Program-made: the position numbers and the translations under genes
From: Bacillota bacterium
GTDB lineage: Bacteria > Bacillota > Clostridia > Lachnospirales > Lachnospiraceae
Length of the DNA stretch: 64,000 bases
NCBI GenBank assembly: GCA_023386315.1
Contig: JAEWJZ010000001.1
Span: 205,739 to 269,738, forward strand
Direction of reading: 5' to 3'
Shown here: piece by piece, positions 9,232-18,406 of the stretch
Position numbering within the stretch: position 1 is the first letter of the stretch
How the letters are laid out: each line of letters opens with the position of its first letter
Notes under the pieces: model-generated
The model's input: the letters and a program-made list of their open reading frames with translations, nothing else
What the model was told of the DNA's origin: nothing
Databases searched by the model: none

Positions 9232-10041
9232 CTAATACGAATATTTCAACCGGTATTTCTCCAGATATTTTAATACCCAGTAGGGGTTTACACTCATCTC
9301 TTCGTTGTGGTCCGTACGGATATAGATTCCAAGGTGAAGGTGTACGTCGAAATTCCCTGTAGTTCCTTCCACCTTGCTGTATCCGGTATCTCCCATGAAT
9401 CCCAGCAGCTCTCCCGCATTCACCTTATCCCCTTTTTTCCACTCTTTGCTATAACCATAGAGATGGGCATAATATAAATATGCCCCTCCCGGAGCCCGTA
9501 TCCCCAGCCGCCAGCCGCCTTTTTCCAGCCAGCCCACCTTTTCCACCACTCCGTCACTGATACTGATAATGGGATAGGTACCCCTGGGTTTCGTATTTCC
9601 CATCACGTCACAGCCTTCATGTCCCCGTTCTCCGCCATAGGAGCGGCTTTCCATCCAGCCATTTTGAAATTTTACATCAGGAAAGTCGGGATTGGAATTT
9701 TCAGGAACCGGAAAATATTTCAAATCACCCAGTATGGTCTCATAGGCCTTCTTTAATTTCCGGTATTCTGCAGGCTTTACTTTTAAAATTCTGCCGGTAT
9801 GAACAGTTAAATCCTTTACATTTGTTAAATCATACTGGTGTTCCACCATCAGGGAAGTGAGGGTGTCATAGTCGATCTCCTTTAAGTCAGCCACTATCTT
9901 CCCAAGCTCCATACTTCTGAAATCATCACTCTCCCATGTGTAGGCATTCAGCTGATAGAACGTCGGATTATTATAAAGATAATCAATCATGGTCACATGA
10001 AATACGGAAAGGATCAGGATTAAAAAAACAATCACCATCAT
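9232..10041 (-). CDS. Membrane-anchored M23-family metallopeptidase
   Basis: 269 aa. A hydrophobic N-terminus (residues 1-16) looks like an uncleaved anchor or signal. The C-terminal half carries the LytM/M23 zinc motifs: RGHEGCDVM (His-x3-Asp) and HLHLGIY (His-x-His). Such enzymes cut peptidoglycan cross-bridges or stems; in spore formers some relatives act in engulfment. Lies head-to-head with the ylbJ-like gene; an upstream in-frame stop fixes the N-terminus near the double ATG. Confidence 0.87.
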   Translation of the reverse strand: MMVIVFLILILSVFHVTMIDYLYNNPTFYQLNAYTWESDDFRSMELGKIVADLKEIDYDTLTSLMVEHQYDLTNVKDLTVHTGRILKVKPAEYRKLKKAYETILGDLKYFPVPENSNPDFPDVKFQNGWMESRSYGGERGHEGCDVMGNTKPRGTYPIISISDGVVEKVGWLEKGGWRLGIRAPGGAYLYYAHLYGYSKEWKKGDKVNAGELLGFMGDTGYSKVEGTTGNFDVHLHLGIYIRTDHNEEMSVNPYWVLKYLEKYRLKYSY

Positions 10042-10093
10042 ATCAATCTTGCCTTCTCAATATAATTGTATAAAACAATCTATTCAGGTGCGT

Positions 10094-11020
10094 ATGAAAA
10101 AATCCTTTTTCCGCCTTCTTTCTGTAGCCGCGCTTTTTCTGCTGCTCCTTTTTCATGATACCGCATTTGAAGGAGCCAAAAGCGGACTGATTCTCTGGGG
10201 TAGCGTGGTAGTACCCACGCTTCTCCCGTTTATGATCTGTTCCAATGTAATTGTTTCCCTAAATGCCATTCATATACTGATTCTTCCGGTCAGGCAGCTT
10301 CTGCACCGTTTCTTTTGCCTGTCGGATGCCGGGTGTTATACCTTTATCTCCGGTTTGCTCTGCGGTTATCCCATGGGTGCCAAAACCTGCAGCGAATTTA
10401 TGGATGAGAACCGGATCACGCAAAAAGAAGGAAAATACTTATTAGCTATCTGCAATCACCCCAGTCCGATGTTCCTTTTAGGATATGCAGCCTCTGGTCT
10501 GCCAAAGACTGTGCCGGTCTGGATTCTTCTGCTTTGCATCTATGTCCCGGTTATACCGGTAGCCCTTGCAGCCCGTTTCTGTTATCAGGTGGAACGTCCG
10601 TTTCGCTCCATGCCGGTTTCAAAAGAATCGGTAAAATCCTTTGATGAAAGTCTCATGGATTCCTGTGAGGTAATGGTGAAGATCGGCGGATACATTATGC
10701 TTTTTTCCATCCTGGCATTTTATATTACGGAACTTTCTTTCCTTTGTCCGGAAAATAAGGCGGTCATTCTTGGATTTGTGGAAATCACCACTGGAATCCA
10801 GGCTGTTTCCCATGTATTTTCCGGCACTTTGGGAGGATTATGGATCAGCGCTGTTACCGCATTCGGGGGATTATCCGGGGTCTTTCAGACAAAGAGTGTC
10901 ATAAAAAATGCCGGATTATCCATCCGGCACTATGTAGCATGGAAAGCAATACATACTCTCCTGACAATCCTACTGTTTATTCTCCTGACCCGTTTTGCGG
11001 TCCTTCTGCCGTCTGCATGA
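10094..11020 (+). CDS. ylbJ: YlbJ-like sporulation integral membrane protein
   Basis: 308 aa with about eight hydrophobic segments. The conserved blocks GLILWGSVVVPTLLPFM, SGLLCGYPMGAKT and NHPSPMFLLGY match the nucleoside-recognition-type domain of YlbJ, a sigma-E-dependent membrane protein needed for the spore cortex in Bacillus. ATG 10094 gives MKKSFFRLL; an upstream TTG is less likely. The gene is one of few on the plus strand, and its last 44 bases overlap the convergent coiled-coil gene. The coaD and rsmD neighbours match the usual ylb context. Confidence 0.85.
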   Translation: MKKSFFRLLSVAALFLLLLFHDTAFEGAKSGLILWGSVVVPTLLPFMICSNVIVSLNAIHILILPVRQLLHRFFCLSDAGCYTFISGLLCGYPMGAKTCSEFMDENRITQKEGKYLLAICNHPSPMFLLGYAASGLPKTVPVWILLLCIYVPVIPVALAARFCYQVERPFRSMPVSKESVKSFDESLMDSCEVMVKIGGYIMLFSILAFYITELSFLCPENKAVILGFVEITTGIQAVSHVFSGTLGGLWISAVTAFGGLSGVFQTKSVIKNAGLSIRHYVAWKAIHTLLTILLFILLTRFAVLLPSA

Positions 11021-11558
11021 CAGCCCCTGTCAGTTCCTGACGGTTTGAGGATACAATATCATAGCTTGACTGCATGGAAGTCATAAAAGCGTCAAAACGC
11101 CCCTGTGCGCCCTCCATAGAGTGACTGATTATGGTCTGCAGACTCTTTAACATATCGTCTGTATACTGAACAGAGCTTTGACGGATGCCGTTCGCATCGG
11201 TAACAGCCTGTTCAACAATCTGCTGTGCCTGTACCTGTGCCTGTTCAATAATCTCATTGGCTTGGGCGTACGCTTTCTGCATAATTTCGTGTTCATTCAC
11301 CAGTTCATTGGTCTGGGCATTGGCCTGGGCCAGAATAGAATCGGCCTGCTGACGTGCTTCGCCCATGATGGCATCCCTGTTGCTGATAATCTTCTGGTAC
11401 TGCTTGATCTCATCCGGAATCCGAAGGCGCAGTTCCACCAGCAGCTCTTCCAGTTCATCTCTGTTTACCACAATCTTGCTGTTAGAAAGGGGCTGGTACT
11501 TACAACTGTCAATATATTCTTCGATTTCACCGATTAACTGTTCAATTCTGCTCATCAT
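10977..11558 (-). CDS. Alanine/glutamine-rich coiled-coil protein of unknown function
   Basis: 193 aa. Residues about 55-140 form a long helical coiled coil rich in Ala, Gln and Glu (ADSILAQANAQTNELV) resembling ATP synthase b/E-type stalks or DivIVA-like helices. Proteins of this kind are often labelled ATPase subunit without evidence. Conserved next to coaD/rsmD in Lachnospiraceae as I recall. AGGAGT lies 9 bases before the ATG. The 3' end overlaps ylbJ by 44 bases in convergent orientation. Confidence 0.75.
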   Translation of the reverse strand: MMSRIEQLIGEIEEYIDSCKYQPLSNSKIVVNRDELEELLVELRLRIPDEIKQYQKIISNRDAIMGEARQQADSILAQANAQTNELVNEHEIMQKAYAQANEIIEQAQVQAQQIVEQAVTDANGIRQSSVQYTDDMLKSLQTIISHSMEGAQGRFDAFMTSMQSSYDIVSSNRQELTGAVMQTAEGPQNGSGE

Positions 11559-11577
11559 AATACGGACACTCCTTGCT

Positions 11578-12066
11578 TTATTTCGTTCTATCTTCTATTT
11601 TCTTTCTTACACGTTCCGCAATATCTTCTGGCACAAACGCGCTTATCTCACCGCCATAAGAGGCAATCTCTTTCACAATGCTGGAACTTAAATAAGAATA
11701 CTTTAAATTTGTTGTCAGAAACACCGTGTCCACCTCTGGTGCAATCACACGGTTTGTCTGTGCAATCTGTAATTCGTATTCAAAATCCGTTACAGCGCGA
11801 AGCCCGCGGATTACCGCATCCGCCTGATTGGCTCGTACAAAATCGATCATCAGCCCGCCGAATGATTTCACTTCTACATTATCAAAATCATTCGTCAGGC
11901 TCTTTAACATATTAACACGTTCTTCTACAGAAAACAACGGAGTTTTTGAATTATTATTTAAAACCCCTATAATTAAATGGTCACACATTCTTGCCGAGCG
12001 CTCAATGATATCAAGATGACCAAAAGTCACCGGATCAAAGCTTCCCGGATAAACTGCTTTTCTCAT
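11578..12066 (-). CDS. coaD: Phosphopantetheine adenylyltransferase
   Basis: 162 aa, the normal CoaD length. The nucleotidyltransferase signature [14 protein letters not shown] (T/HxGH type) opens the protein, and [13 protein letters not shown] near residue 125 is the second nucleotide-binding motif. It adenylylates 4'-phosphopantetheine in coenzyme A synthesis. It follows rsmD by 18 bases, an arrangement common across Firmicutes. Confidence 0.97.
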   Translation of the reverse strand: MRKAVYPGSFDPVTFGHLDIIERSARMCDHLIIGVLNNNSKTPLFSVEERVNMLKSLTNDFDNVEVKSFGGLMIDFVRANQADAVIRGLRAVTDFEYELQIAQTNRVIAPEVDTVFLTTNLKYSYLSSSIVKEIASYGGEISAFVPEDIAERVRKKIEDRTK

Positions 12067-12084
12067 ATTGTTTCTTCCTTTTGT

Positions 12085-12648
12085 TTATTCTTTTCCTGTT
12101 TTTTCAACGAACACATGCTTATTTGTTTTGTAAATTTTCTCTTTCAAAATCTCATATCCCATTGACTTAAGATAATCAAAATCCGTATCCAGGGAAGCTT
12201 CGATAATGATGGTGGTCTCTTCTCCGATCAGGGATGAATCTCTTAAATATTCCAGGACTCTTTTTTCCCATTCCATGCGGTAAGGGGGATCCATAAATAC
12301 AACATCAAACTTATAATCTTTCCCTTCCAGCCGCTTTAGTGCAGTCAGAACATCGCAGTTCATCACTACCGCATCAGGTTCCAGCCGGGTGGTCTTTAAA
12401 TTTTCCCGGATGCATTCTGCAGCTTTTGGATTTTGTTCCACCATAACTGCCAGCTTTGCGCCTCTGCTTAAAGCCTCTATTCCGATCGCACCGCTTCCGG
12501 AGAATAAATCCAGAAAGCAGCAGTCCATAATACTGTCATGAATCATATTAAAAAGTGTTTCTTTTATTCTGTCTGTAGTCGGTCTCGTATCCAGACCGTC
12601 TATTGTCTTTAATATAAGCCTTCTGGCTTTTCCGGCAATTACTCTCAT
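12085..12648 (-). CDS. rsmD: 16S rRNA (guanine966-N2)-methyltransferase
   Basis: 187 aa. MRVIAGKARR at the N-terminus, the SAM-binding DLFSGSGAIGIEAL and the catalytic FMDPPY are the RsmD pattern. It methylates G966 (E. coli numbering) of 16S rRNA. The start at 12648 has GAGGAAG 7 bases upstream and begins at the conserved MRVI; the longer in-frame reading to 12708 would run across the promoter. coaD is downstream. Confidence 0.95.
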   Translation of the reverse strand: MRVIAGKARRLILKTIDGLDTRPTTDRIKETLFNMIHDSIMDCCFLDLFSGSGAIGIEALSRGAKLAVMVEQNPKAAECIRENLKTTRLEPDAVVMNCDVLTALKRLEGKDYKFDVVFMDPPYRMEWEKRVLEYLRDSSLIGEETTIIIEASLDTDFDYLKSMGYEILKEKIYKTNKHVFVEKTGKE

Positions 12649-12679
12649 ATACAGCTTCCTCACATTGTTTTTCCAGACT

Positions 12680-12708
12680 ATTATAGTATGATTATGGAAA
12701 TTATACAA
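12680..12708 (-). promoter_or_regulatory. Sigma-A-like promoter for rsmD-coaD
   Basis: Minus strand TTGTAT (12708-12703), 17-base spacer, TATAAT (12685-12680), about 30 bases upstream of the rsmD ATG. The -10 box is perfect and the -35 box retains TTG. Confidence 0.65.
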
Positions 12709-12710
12709 CT

Positions 12711-12773
12711 AAAAAAAGAAAGGAGCTGCAGCTCCTTCGTAATCAAATTGATGATTACCGGCTGCAGCTCCTT
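12711..12773 (-). terminator. Intrinsic terminator after the SASP gene
   Basis: On the minus strand AAGGAGCTGCAGC (12773 downward) pairs with GCTGCAGCTCCTT (12732-12720), with an inner GTAATC/GATTAC stem, and a U-rich tract follows (complement of 12711-12717). The 3' arm is itself a palindrome, so a smaller hairpin is also possible. It separates the SASP gene from rsmD. Confidence 0.85.
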
Positions 12774-12788
12774 TTGAATTGTTACAGA

Positions 12789-12992
12789 TTATTTTCCTGC
12801 AATCTGTCTTTCATAGGCTTCAATCATTTTCTTAACCATATATCCGCCTACGGAACCATTCTGTGCGGAAGTTAAGTTGCCGTTATAACCATTGGTTAAC
12901 GGTACTCCTAATTCGTTTGCTACTTCCATTTTGAAACGATCCATTGCTTCTTTTGCCTCTGGTACATTTGTAGTGTTAGATTTTCCTGACAT
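12789..12992 (-). CDS. Alpha/beta-type small acid-soluble spore protein
   Basis: 67 aa. The KMEVANELGVPL region corresponds to the germination-protease cleavage neighbourhood and GSVGGYMVKKMIEAYE is the conserved DNA-binding C-terminal helix. Alpha/beta SASPs coat and protect spore DNA. AGGAGG lies 8 bases before the ATG at 12992; a longer in-frame start at 13013 would include that site. Monocistronic, with its own terminator. Direct evidence that the organism sporulates. Confidence 0.95.
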   Translation of the reverse strand: MSGKSNTTNVPEAKEAMDRFKMEVANELGVPLTNGYNGNLTSAQNGSVGGYMVKKMIEAYERQIAGK

Positions 12993-13064
12993 AATTAAAT
13001 GCCTCCTTTTCATCTATTCACCATGTCAAAACTTTTTTTCATGGTGTGTTTTGTGCTACACTCC

Positions 13065-13071
13065 TATTATG
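13065..13071 (-). promoter_or_regulatory. Possible sigma-G/F -10 element for the SASP gene
   Basis: CATAATA on the minus strand fits the forespore CATnnTA pattern and lies about 70 bases upstream of the start codon. The expected -35 element is only partly matched at a non-ideal distance, so this is tentative. Confidence 0.3.
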
Positions 13072-13125
13072 GCTTTAATAGGGTTAAATACACTAGAAGG
13101 TTTTTCGTAAATTGTTATTTTAAGG

Positions 13126-13146
13126 AAAAATTTGAACTACTTCAAA
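13126..13146 (-). terminator. Weak AT-rich terminator after udk
   Basis: Minus strand TTTGAA, four-base loop, TTCAAA, then five U residues. The stem is short and AT-only, so efficiency may be low. It lies 25 bases after the udk stop. Confidence 0.4.
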
Positions 13147-13170
13147 GTACTTATGATGCAGCAATGAAAA

Positions 13171-13785
13171 TCAGTCTTTACTTAGTATCTTTTCGATATT
13201 TGTTTTGACCAGCTGGAAAGCCACCTCATTCATGCCGCTGTTTATAATTACGTCGGCCAAAGGCTTTGTTGGTTCTACATAAAGATAATGCATAGGCTTT
13301 ACCGTGGTTAAATACTGCTCCACAACCCCTTCAATATCCCTTCCCCGTTCTTTCACGTCGCGGATTACACGGCGTAAAATTCTCTCATCTGCATCAGCCT
13401 CAACAAAAATCTTAATATCAAACATATTTCTTAAACGTTCATCTGCAAATACTAAAATTCCCTCCACTAAAATAACCTTTTTAGGCGCTACTTTAACGAA
13501 CTTGTCAGAACGGTTGTGTCTGGAATAATCATAAATCGGACACTCCACCGTTTCCCCGCTTCGCAGTGCAGCCAGCTGTTCCAGTAAAAGTTCTGTCTCA
13601 AATGCTTCCGGATGATCGTAATTCATCTTTTTTCTTTCTTCAAAAGGAACCCCATCCTGTCGTTTATAATAATTATCATGGTAAAGAACTGCTATATTAT
13701 CACAAAATGCATCTTTCAACCGGTTGGTAAATGTTGACTTTCCTGAACCGGTACCTCCGGCAATTCCTATTATAACACAATTCAT
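13171..13785 (-). CDS. udk: Uridine kinase
   Basis: 204 aa. P-loop GGTGSGKSTF, the substrate-binding YHDNYYK and NYDHPEAFET, and YDYSRHNRS are the uridine/cytidine kinase landmarks; RDVKERGRDIE belongs to the lid. It phosphorylates uridine and cytidine for pyrimidine salvage. The ATG at 13785 follows GGAGG by 10 bases and starts at the conserved hydrophobic strand; 13824 is a possible but poorer start. Confidence 0.93.
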   Translation of the reverse strand: MNCVIIGIAGGTGSGKSTFTNRLKDAFCDNIAVLYHDNYYKRQDGVPFEERKKMNYDHPEAFETELLLEQLAALRSGETVECPIYDYSRHNRSDKFVKVAPKKVILVEGILVFADERLRNMFDIKIFVEADADERILRRVIRDVKERGRDIEGVVEQYLTTVKPMHYLYVEPTKPLADVIINSGMNEVAFQLVKTNIEKILSKD

Positions 13786-13882
13786 CTTCCGCAATCCTCC
13801 ACTTATCTGGTCCTGTTCACACAAAATTCATTCTATCAGAAAGACCGGATGAATTCAATGGTTTTCCTGCCTGTATCTGCTT

Positions 13883-14536
13883 TTATCCTTTTATCTCATT
13901 ATAGTAATTTGCCAGAGTCACAGTCACATATGGATATACATAAATATAAGCCAGACAGCAGGTGATCATTGCAAGTAAATGCCACAGAATGAAGGAGAGA
14001 CTTAACACAAAAAATTCCCATAATCGTCCATCCATCATATCTTTACTCTCCTCTATACACTGGAAAATACCTTTATCCGGATTTTCTACCATAATAAAAA
14101 TTGCCTGGGAATACCGTAATGCAGCAATAATACCAGGAATAATCAGCAGAATGGACCAAAGTGTTATAAACAAGCCCATCATAAAGGAAAGCCCCAATGC
14201 CTTCAGCAAATAGGAGGTACTGGAAAATAAGTCTCCGTAAGACATGGATTCATCACGTTTTGCCACTTTTAAACAGTAAGACAGATAACCAAAATCCAGC
14301 AGTGTGCTTATAATAAAATATATCACAAAGAAAATAATACTAAATATAATATATGGCCGCCACTGGTCAAGACTTGCCTGACTGTTTTCAAGAATTTTCT
14401 GCCATTTATCCAGAAAAAGCTGGATTACTGATAAAACCGTAAGGATCACTCCCATAATGACAGTAACCAGGTACGGGTTTATGAGCGCCTGCTTCATGGC
14501 ACTTTTAGCATCTGCTTTTAAAGCTACTCTATTCAT
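13883..14536 (-). CDS. DUF975-family integral membrane protein
   Basis: 217 aa with about five hydrophobic segments. The block IIPGIIAALRYSQAIFIM followed by NPDKGIFQCIEESKDMMDG is the DUF975 hallmark. Function is not established. GGAGG precedes the ATG. It follows recG by 36 bases and precedes udk. Confidence 0.85.
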   Translation of the reverse strand: MNRVALKADAKSAMKQALINPYLVTVIMGVILTVLSVIQLFLDKWQKILENSQASLDQWRPYIIFSIIFFVIYFIISTLLDFGYLSYCLKVAKRDESMSYGDLFSSTSYLLKALGLSFMMGLFITLWSILLIIPGIIAALRYSQAIFIMVENPDKGIFQCIEESKDMMDGRLWEFFVLSLSFILWHLLAMITCCLAYIYVYPYVTVTLANYYNEIKG

Positions 14537-14572
14537 ACCGTTACCTCCTTTTCAATACTTTTATATAAATTT

Positions 14573-16624
14573 TTACAGATTCAGCCTGTCGTAACTTTTC
14601 TCCAGATATTCACTGAGCTTTCTGCCCAGTTCTGCATTCTCCTCTTTTTCCAGATCAGGATCTTCCGAAAAAATATGTTTTACTTCCTCTGATACTGTTT
14701 TTAACAGATTTGCATCAGTAAAAATATCCCCCAATTTAAATTCCATCTCTCCGCTTTGCCGGATGCCGAATATATCACCGGGTCCTCTCAATTTTAAATC
14801 TTCAGAAGCAATGAAAAAGCCGTCATTGGACCGGTTTAAAATATCCAGACGTTCCTTTGTGCCATCCTGATCCGAGCCATTCACTAAAATACAGTAGGAC
14901 TGATATTTGCCGCGCCCCACCCTTCCTCTCAGCTGATGAAGCTGGGCCAGCCCGAAGCGTTCCGCATTCTCAATCATCATAACCGTAGCGTTGGGCACAT
15001 TAACTCCTACTTCAACTACAGTAGTAGAAACAAGAACTGAGATTTCGCCGGCAGCAAACCGTTCCATGATGCTGTTTTTTTCTTTTGCTTTCATCTTGCC
15101 ATGAAGATATTCAATACTGATTCCGGGAAGAGATTTTTTTAATGCAGCAGTGTAGTCCACCACATTCTCCGCTTCTATCATCTCACTTGCTTCAACCATG
15201 GGGCAGATCACATAAGCCTGGCGTCCGGCTGCAACTTCTTTTTTTATAAAATCGTAAGCTTTTTTCCGGTACCCGGTATCCACCACACAGTTTTTTATAG
15301 GGAGACGATTGGCAGGAAGTTCATCAATCACGGAAATGTCCAGATCGCCGTAAATAATAATGGCAAGAGTTCTTGGTATGGGGGTCGCGCTCATAACCAT
15401 TACATGGGGCTCTTCTCCCTTTTTCCCAAGCAGTTCTCTCTGCCCCACGCCGAACCGGTGCTGCTCATCGGTAATAACCAGAGCAAGATTATCATAGATG
15501 ACCTTATCCTGAATAAGAGCATGGGTTCCTATTATGATATCGGCTTCATGGGCCGCTATTTTCTCATAGGCAATTCTTTTTTCCTTCGCAGTCATGGAAC
15601 CGGTAACGAGAATGGGCACCTTATTAATCTGGTATTCTAAGAACAGCTCAGCCATGGACTCATAATGCTGCCTGGCAAGAACCTCCGTGGGAACCATCAA
15701 AGCACCCTGACAGCCGTTATAAGCCGCCTGCAGCAATGCCAGTATGGCTATAATGGTTTTTCCCGATCCAACATCTCCCTGTACCAGGCGGTTCATAACC
15801 AGACCTCCCGTTATGTCTGCATATACCTCATCAAGAACCTTCTGCTGGGCACCTGTCAGGGAATAAGGCAGTCTGGCCTGAAATGCTTTTACCTCCTCTG
15901 ACAACTGGAACGTAAAGGGACTGGTTCTGTTCTCTCTTCCGTCTTTTAAACGCCTGACAGCCATTAAAAATAGAAAAAACTCATCAAAAACCAGTCTTTT
16001 TCTGGCAAATAAAAGTTCTTTCCTGTCTGATGGAAAATGAATATGTTCAATTGCAAAATTGTATTCTGCCAGTTCATGCTTCATTCGCAGCTTTGCAGGC
16101 AGATAATCCCTGCTCATAAGGCGGACACTGAGCGCCTGCTTCTGAGCCCTGACAATGGTTTTATTGCTCAGGCCCTTAGTTTGGCCGTAAACAGGCTGCA
16201 TGGAATGAATGATCTCTTCATAAGCCTCCGCCGTATACACTTCCGGCTGCTCCATGATAAGCCGGCCGCTTTTCTTAATGACTTTTCCGCGAAAGACGGC
16301 CCGCATCCCTGCCTTTAAGGTAGAATGAAGATAGGGCATGTTATACCAGATCAGCTGGAGTGTGCCGGATCCATCTCTTATAACAGCTGTGACAACCTGT
16401 ATGCGGCTGTAACGTTTCACATCTGGTGTCCTTTCAAGCATTCCGCACACTGTCATGACTGTATCCGGTCTGATTTCAGTTATAGGTGATGGTTCCTCAT
16501 ACGTATCATATGCCCGTGGATAATATTCCAGAAGATCTTCTATGGTATTCACTCCGATCTTTTGAAACAGTTTTCCGGTTTTTTCTCCTATTCCTTTCAG
16601 TGTTTCAATGGGTTTCTGGTTCAT
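14573..16624 (-). CDS. recG: ATP-dependent DNA helicase RecG
   Basis: 683 aa, full length. The N-terminal wedge/OB region (to about residue 260) is followed by helicase motifs: Walker A GDVGSGKT, DEQHRFG (DExH), SATPIPRTL (motif III) and HQLRGRVGRG (motif VI), then the C-terminal TRG region with FKLGDI. RecG reverses stalled forks and migrates Holliday junctions. GGAGG is 11 bases upstream. It follows fakA, from which a terminator hairpin separates it. Confidence 0.97.
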   Translation of the reverse strand: MNQKPIETLKGIGEKTGKLFQKIGVNTIEDLLEYYPRAYDTYEEPSPITEIRPDTVMTVCGMLERTPDVKRYSRIQVVTAVIRDGSGTLQLIWYNMPYLHSTLKAGMRAVFRGKVIKKSGRLIMEQPEVYTAEAYEEIIHSMQPVYGQTKGLSNKTIVRAQKQALSVRLMSRDYLPAKLRMKHELAEYNFAIEHIHFPSDRKELLFARKRLVFDEFFLFLMAVRRLKDGRENRTSPFTFQLSEEVKAFQARLPYSLTGAQQKVLDEVYADITGGLVMNRLVQGDVGSGKTIIAILALLQAAYNGCQGALMVPTEVLARQHYESMAELFLEYQINKVPILVTGSMTAKEKRIAYEKIAAHEADIIIGTHALIQDKVIYDNLALVITDEQHRFGVGQRELLGKKGEEPHVMVMSATPIPRTLAIIIYGDLDISVIDELPANRLPIKNCVVDTGYRKKAYDFIKKEVAAGRQAYVICPMVEASEMIEAENVVDYTAALKKSLPGISIEYLHGKMKAKEKNSIMERFAAGEISVLVSTTVVEVGVNVPNATVMMIENAERFGLAQLHQLRGRVGRGKYQSYCILVNGSDQDGTKERLDILNRSNDGFFIASEDLKLRGPGDIFGIRQSGEMEFKLGDIFTDANLLKTVSEEVKHIFSEDPDLEKEENAELGRKLSEYLEKSYDRLNL

Positions 16625-16664
16625 TCTCTCATGCGCCTCCTTTCATTTTGATTCTCAGAATATC

Positions 16665-16698
16665 AAAAACCGGGCAGACTTAAGTCACGTCTGCCCGG
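16665..16698 (-). terminator. Terminator between fakA and recG
   Basis: Minus strand CCGGGCAGAC and GTCTGCCCGG form a perfect 10-bp stem with a 9-base loop, followed by five U residues (complement of 16665-16669). recG would then depend on read-through or a promoter in the short gap. Confidence 0.8.
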
Positions 16699-16721
16699 AA
16701 TCATACAGTCCTGACTCCTTC

Positions 16722-18392
16722 TTATTCCACGGAAATCAGATAATAGTAAATCGGCTGACTGCCGGAATGAAGTTCCACTTCACAATTTAAGAATTGTTCT
16801 TCTGCTTTTTCCTTCAGGGCAGCGGCATCTTCCTCGCTCACATCCCTGCCATAATAAATTGTAATGAGTTCTGATTCTTCTTCTACCATGGCTTCCAGCG
16901 ATTTAAGCGCAGTAGCTTCAATCTCTTCTCCAACAGCAAGAATCCCATGGTCTCCCAGAGCCATGATATCGCCCTCTTTGATTTCTATATCATCAATCGT
17001 AGTGTTGCGGACTGCATAAGTAATCTGTCCGGTCTTTACACGGGCCATTTCTTCCGTCATGTTTGCTTCATTCTCCTCAGGAGATAAATCAGGTGCAAAA
17101 TTAATGATTGCAGTGATTCCCTGAGGAATTGTCCTGGAAGGAATCACGATAACCTTCTTATCCTCTACCAGACTCTTCGCCTGCTCTGCAGCCAGAATAA
17201 TGTTCTTGTTGTTGGGCAGGATGTAGATTGTGTCTGCATTCACCCGGTCAATGGCGTTTAACATATCCTCAGTACTGGGATTCATGGTCTGACCACCCTG
17301 GATTAAATAATCTGCTCCGATACCGCGAAAGATTTCATCAAGGCCTTCCCCTGCAGAAACGGAGATAAAGCCGTATGGTTTTCTTGGTTCAGGCTTCTTT
17401 TCCTCGGCCTTTTGCTGTGCTGCCAGTTTTTCTGATTCCTTAATCAGCCTTTCGTGATGCTCTTCCCTCATGTTGTCAATCTTCATGCGGGATAAGGAAC
17501 CAAGAGAAAGAGCCTTTTGAATGGCAAGCCCTGGATCATTAGTATGAACGTGAACTTTCACAATATCATCATCGGACACAACTACCAGGGAATCTCCTAT
17601 GGATTCTAAATATCCTTTGAATTCCTGCTCTGTTTTTTCATTATATGGCTTTTCTAAATTAACAATAAATTCTGTACAATATCCAAATTTAATATCTGCT
17701 TCTTTCAGGGCAATTCCTTCAGAGCTTTTAACCGGCTCCACACGTCCTGCGGTTTCCACAGTAAGATCAACTTCCTTACCTGTAAGGAAATTAAAAGCCC
17801 CCTTGACCACCTGCATCAGTCCCTGACCGCCGGAATCCACCACACCCGCCTGCTTTAATACCGGAAGCATCTCCGGAGTCTGGCTTAATACGTAATCTCC
17901 CTGTTCAATGACCTGATTGCAGAATTCAATGATATCCTCTGTTTCAGTCACCAGCTCAGCAGCTCTTTCTGCCATACCTCTCGCAACTGTCAGAATGGTG
18001 CCCTCTTTGGGTTTCATAACGGCCTTATAGGCTGTCTCTGTGGCTCTTACAAAGGAATTAGCCAAAATAGTAACTGTCACCTGGTCAGCGGTTGCGATCT
18101 CTTTTGTAAATCCTCGGAACAACTGGGATAAGATTACACCGGAGTTTCCTCTTGCGCCTCTTAAAGAACCGGAAGAAATTGCCTTTGACAGAGATTCCAT
18201 GGTGGGATTCTCAATGGCAGCCACCTCTTTTGCAGCTGACATAATGGTCATAGTCATGTTTGTCCCGGTATCTCCATCCGGAACTGGAAAAACATTCAAT
18301 TCATTAATCCAGTCCTTTTTGGCTTCCAGTTCTTTTGCACCTGCTAAAAATGCTTTCTGCAGCATCTTTGCGTCTATATACTTCATACCCAC
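16722..18392 (-). CDS. fakA: DAK2/DhaL-domain protein, fatty acid kinase catalytic subunit-like
   Basis: 556 aa. The N-terminal DhaL-like ATP-binding domain has PVPDGDTGTNMTMT and GARGNSGVILSQLFRGF; the central and C-terminal parts match the YloV/FakA family. FakA phosphorylates fatty acids bound to a FakB (DegV-type) carrier for phospholipid synthesis. The start appears to be GTG at 18392 with GGAGG 9 bases upstream. It follows the Asp23-family gene by 14 bases, the standard yloU-yloV pair. Confidence 0.9.
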   Translation of the reverse strand: MGMKYIDAKMLQKAFLAGAKELEAKKDWINELNVFPVPDGDTGTNMTMTIMSAAKEVAAIENPTMESLSKAISSGSLRGARGNSGVILSQLFRGFTKEIATADQVTVTILANSFVRATETAYKAVMKPKEGTILTVARGMAERAAELVTETEDIIEFCNQVIEQGDYVLSQTPEMLPVLKQAGVVDSGGQGLMQVVKGAFNFLTGKEVDLTVETAGRVEPVKSSEGIALKEADIKFGYCTEFIVNLEKPYNEKTEQEFKGYLESIGDSLVVVSDDDIVKVHVHTNDPGLAIQKALSLGSLSRMKIDNMREEHHERLIKESEKLAAQQKAEEKKPEPRKPYGFISVSAGEGLDEIFRGIGADYLIQGGQTMNPSTEDMLNAIDRVNADTIYILPNNKNIILAAEQAKSLVEDKKVIVIPSRTIPQGITAIINFAPDLSPEENEANMTEEMARVKTGQITYAVRNTTIDDIEIKEGDIMALGDHGILAVGEEIEATALKSLEAMVEEESELITIYYGRDVSEEDAAALKEKAEEQFLNCEVELHSGSQPIYYYLISVE

Positions 18393-18406
18393 AGGTAGTT
18401 TCCTCC

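Noticed and set aside
10049..10093. N-terminal extension of the ylbJ-like protein from a TTG
   Set aside because: No ribosome site; the ATG at 10094 begins the expected basic-hydrophobic N-terminus.
12999..13208. Plus-strand frames between the SASP gene and udk
   Set aside because: No ribosome site or motif; the stretch is better explained as promoter and terminator sequence.
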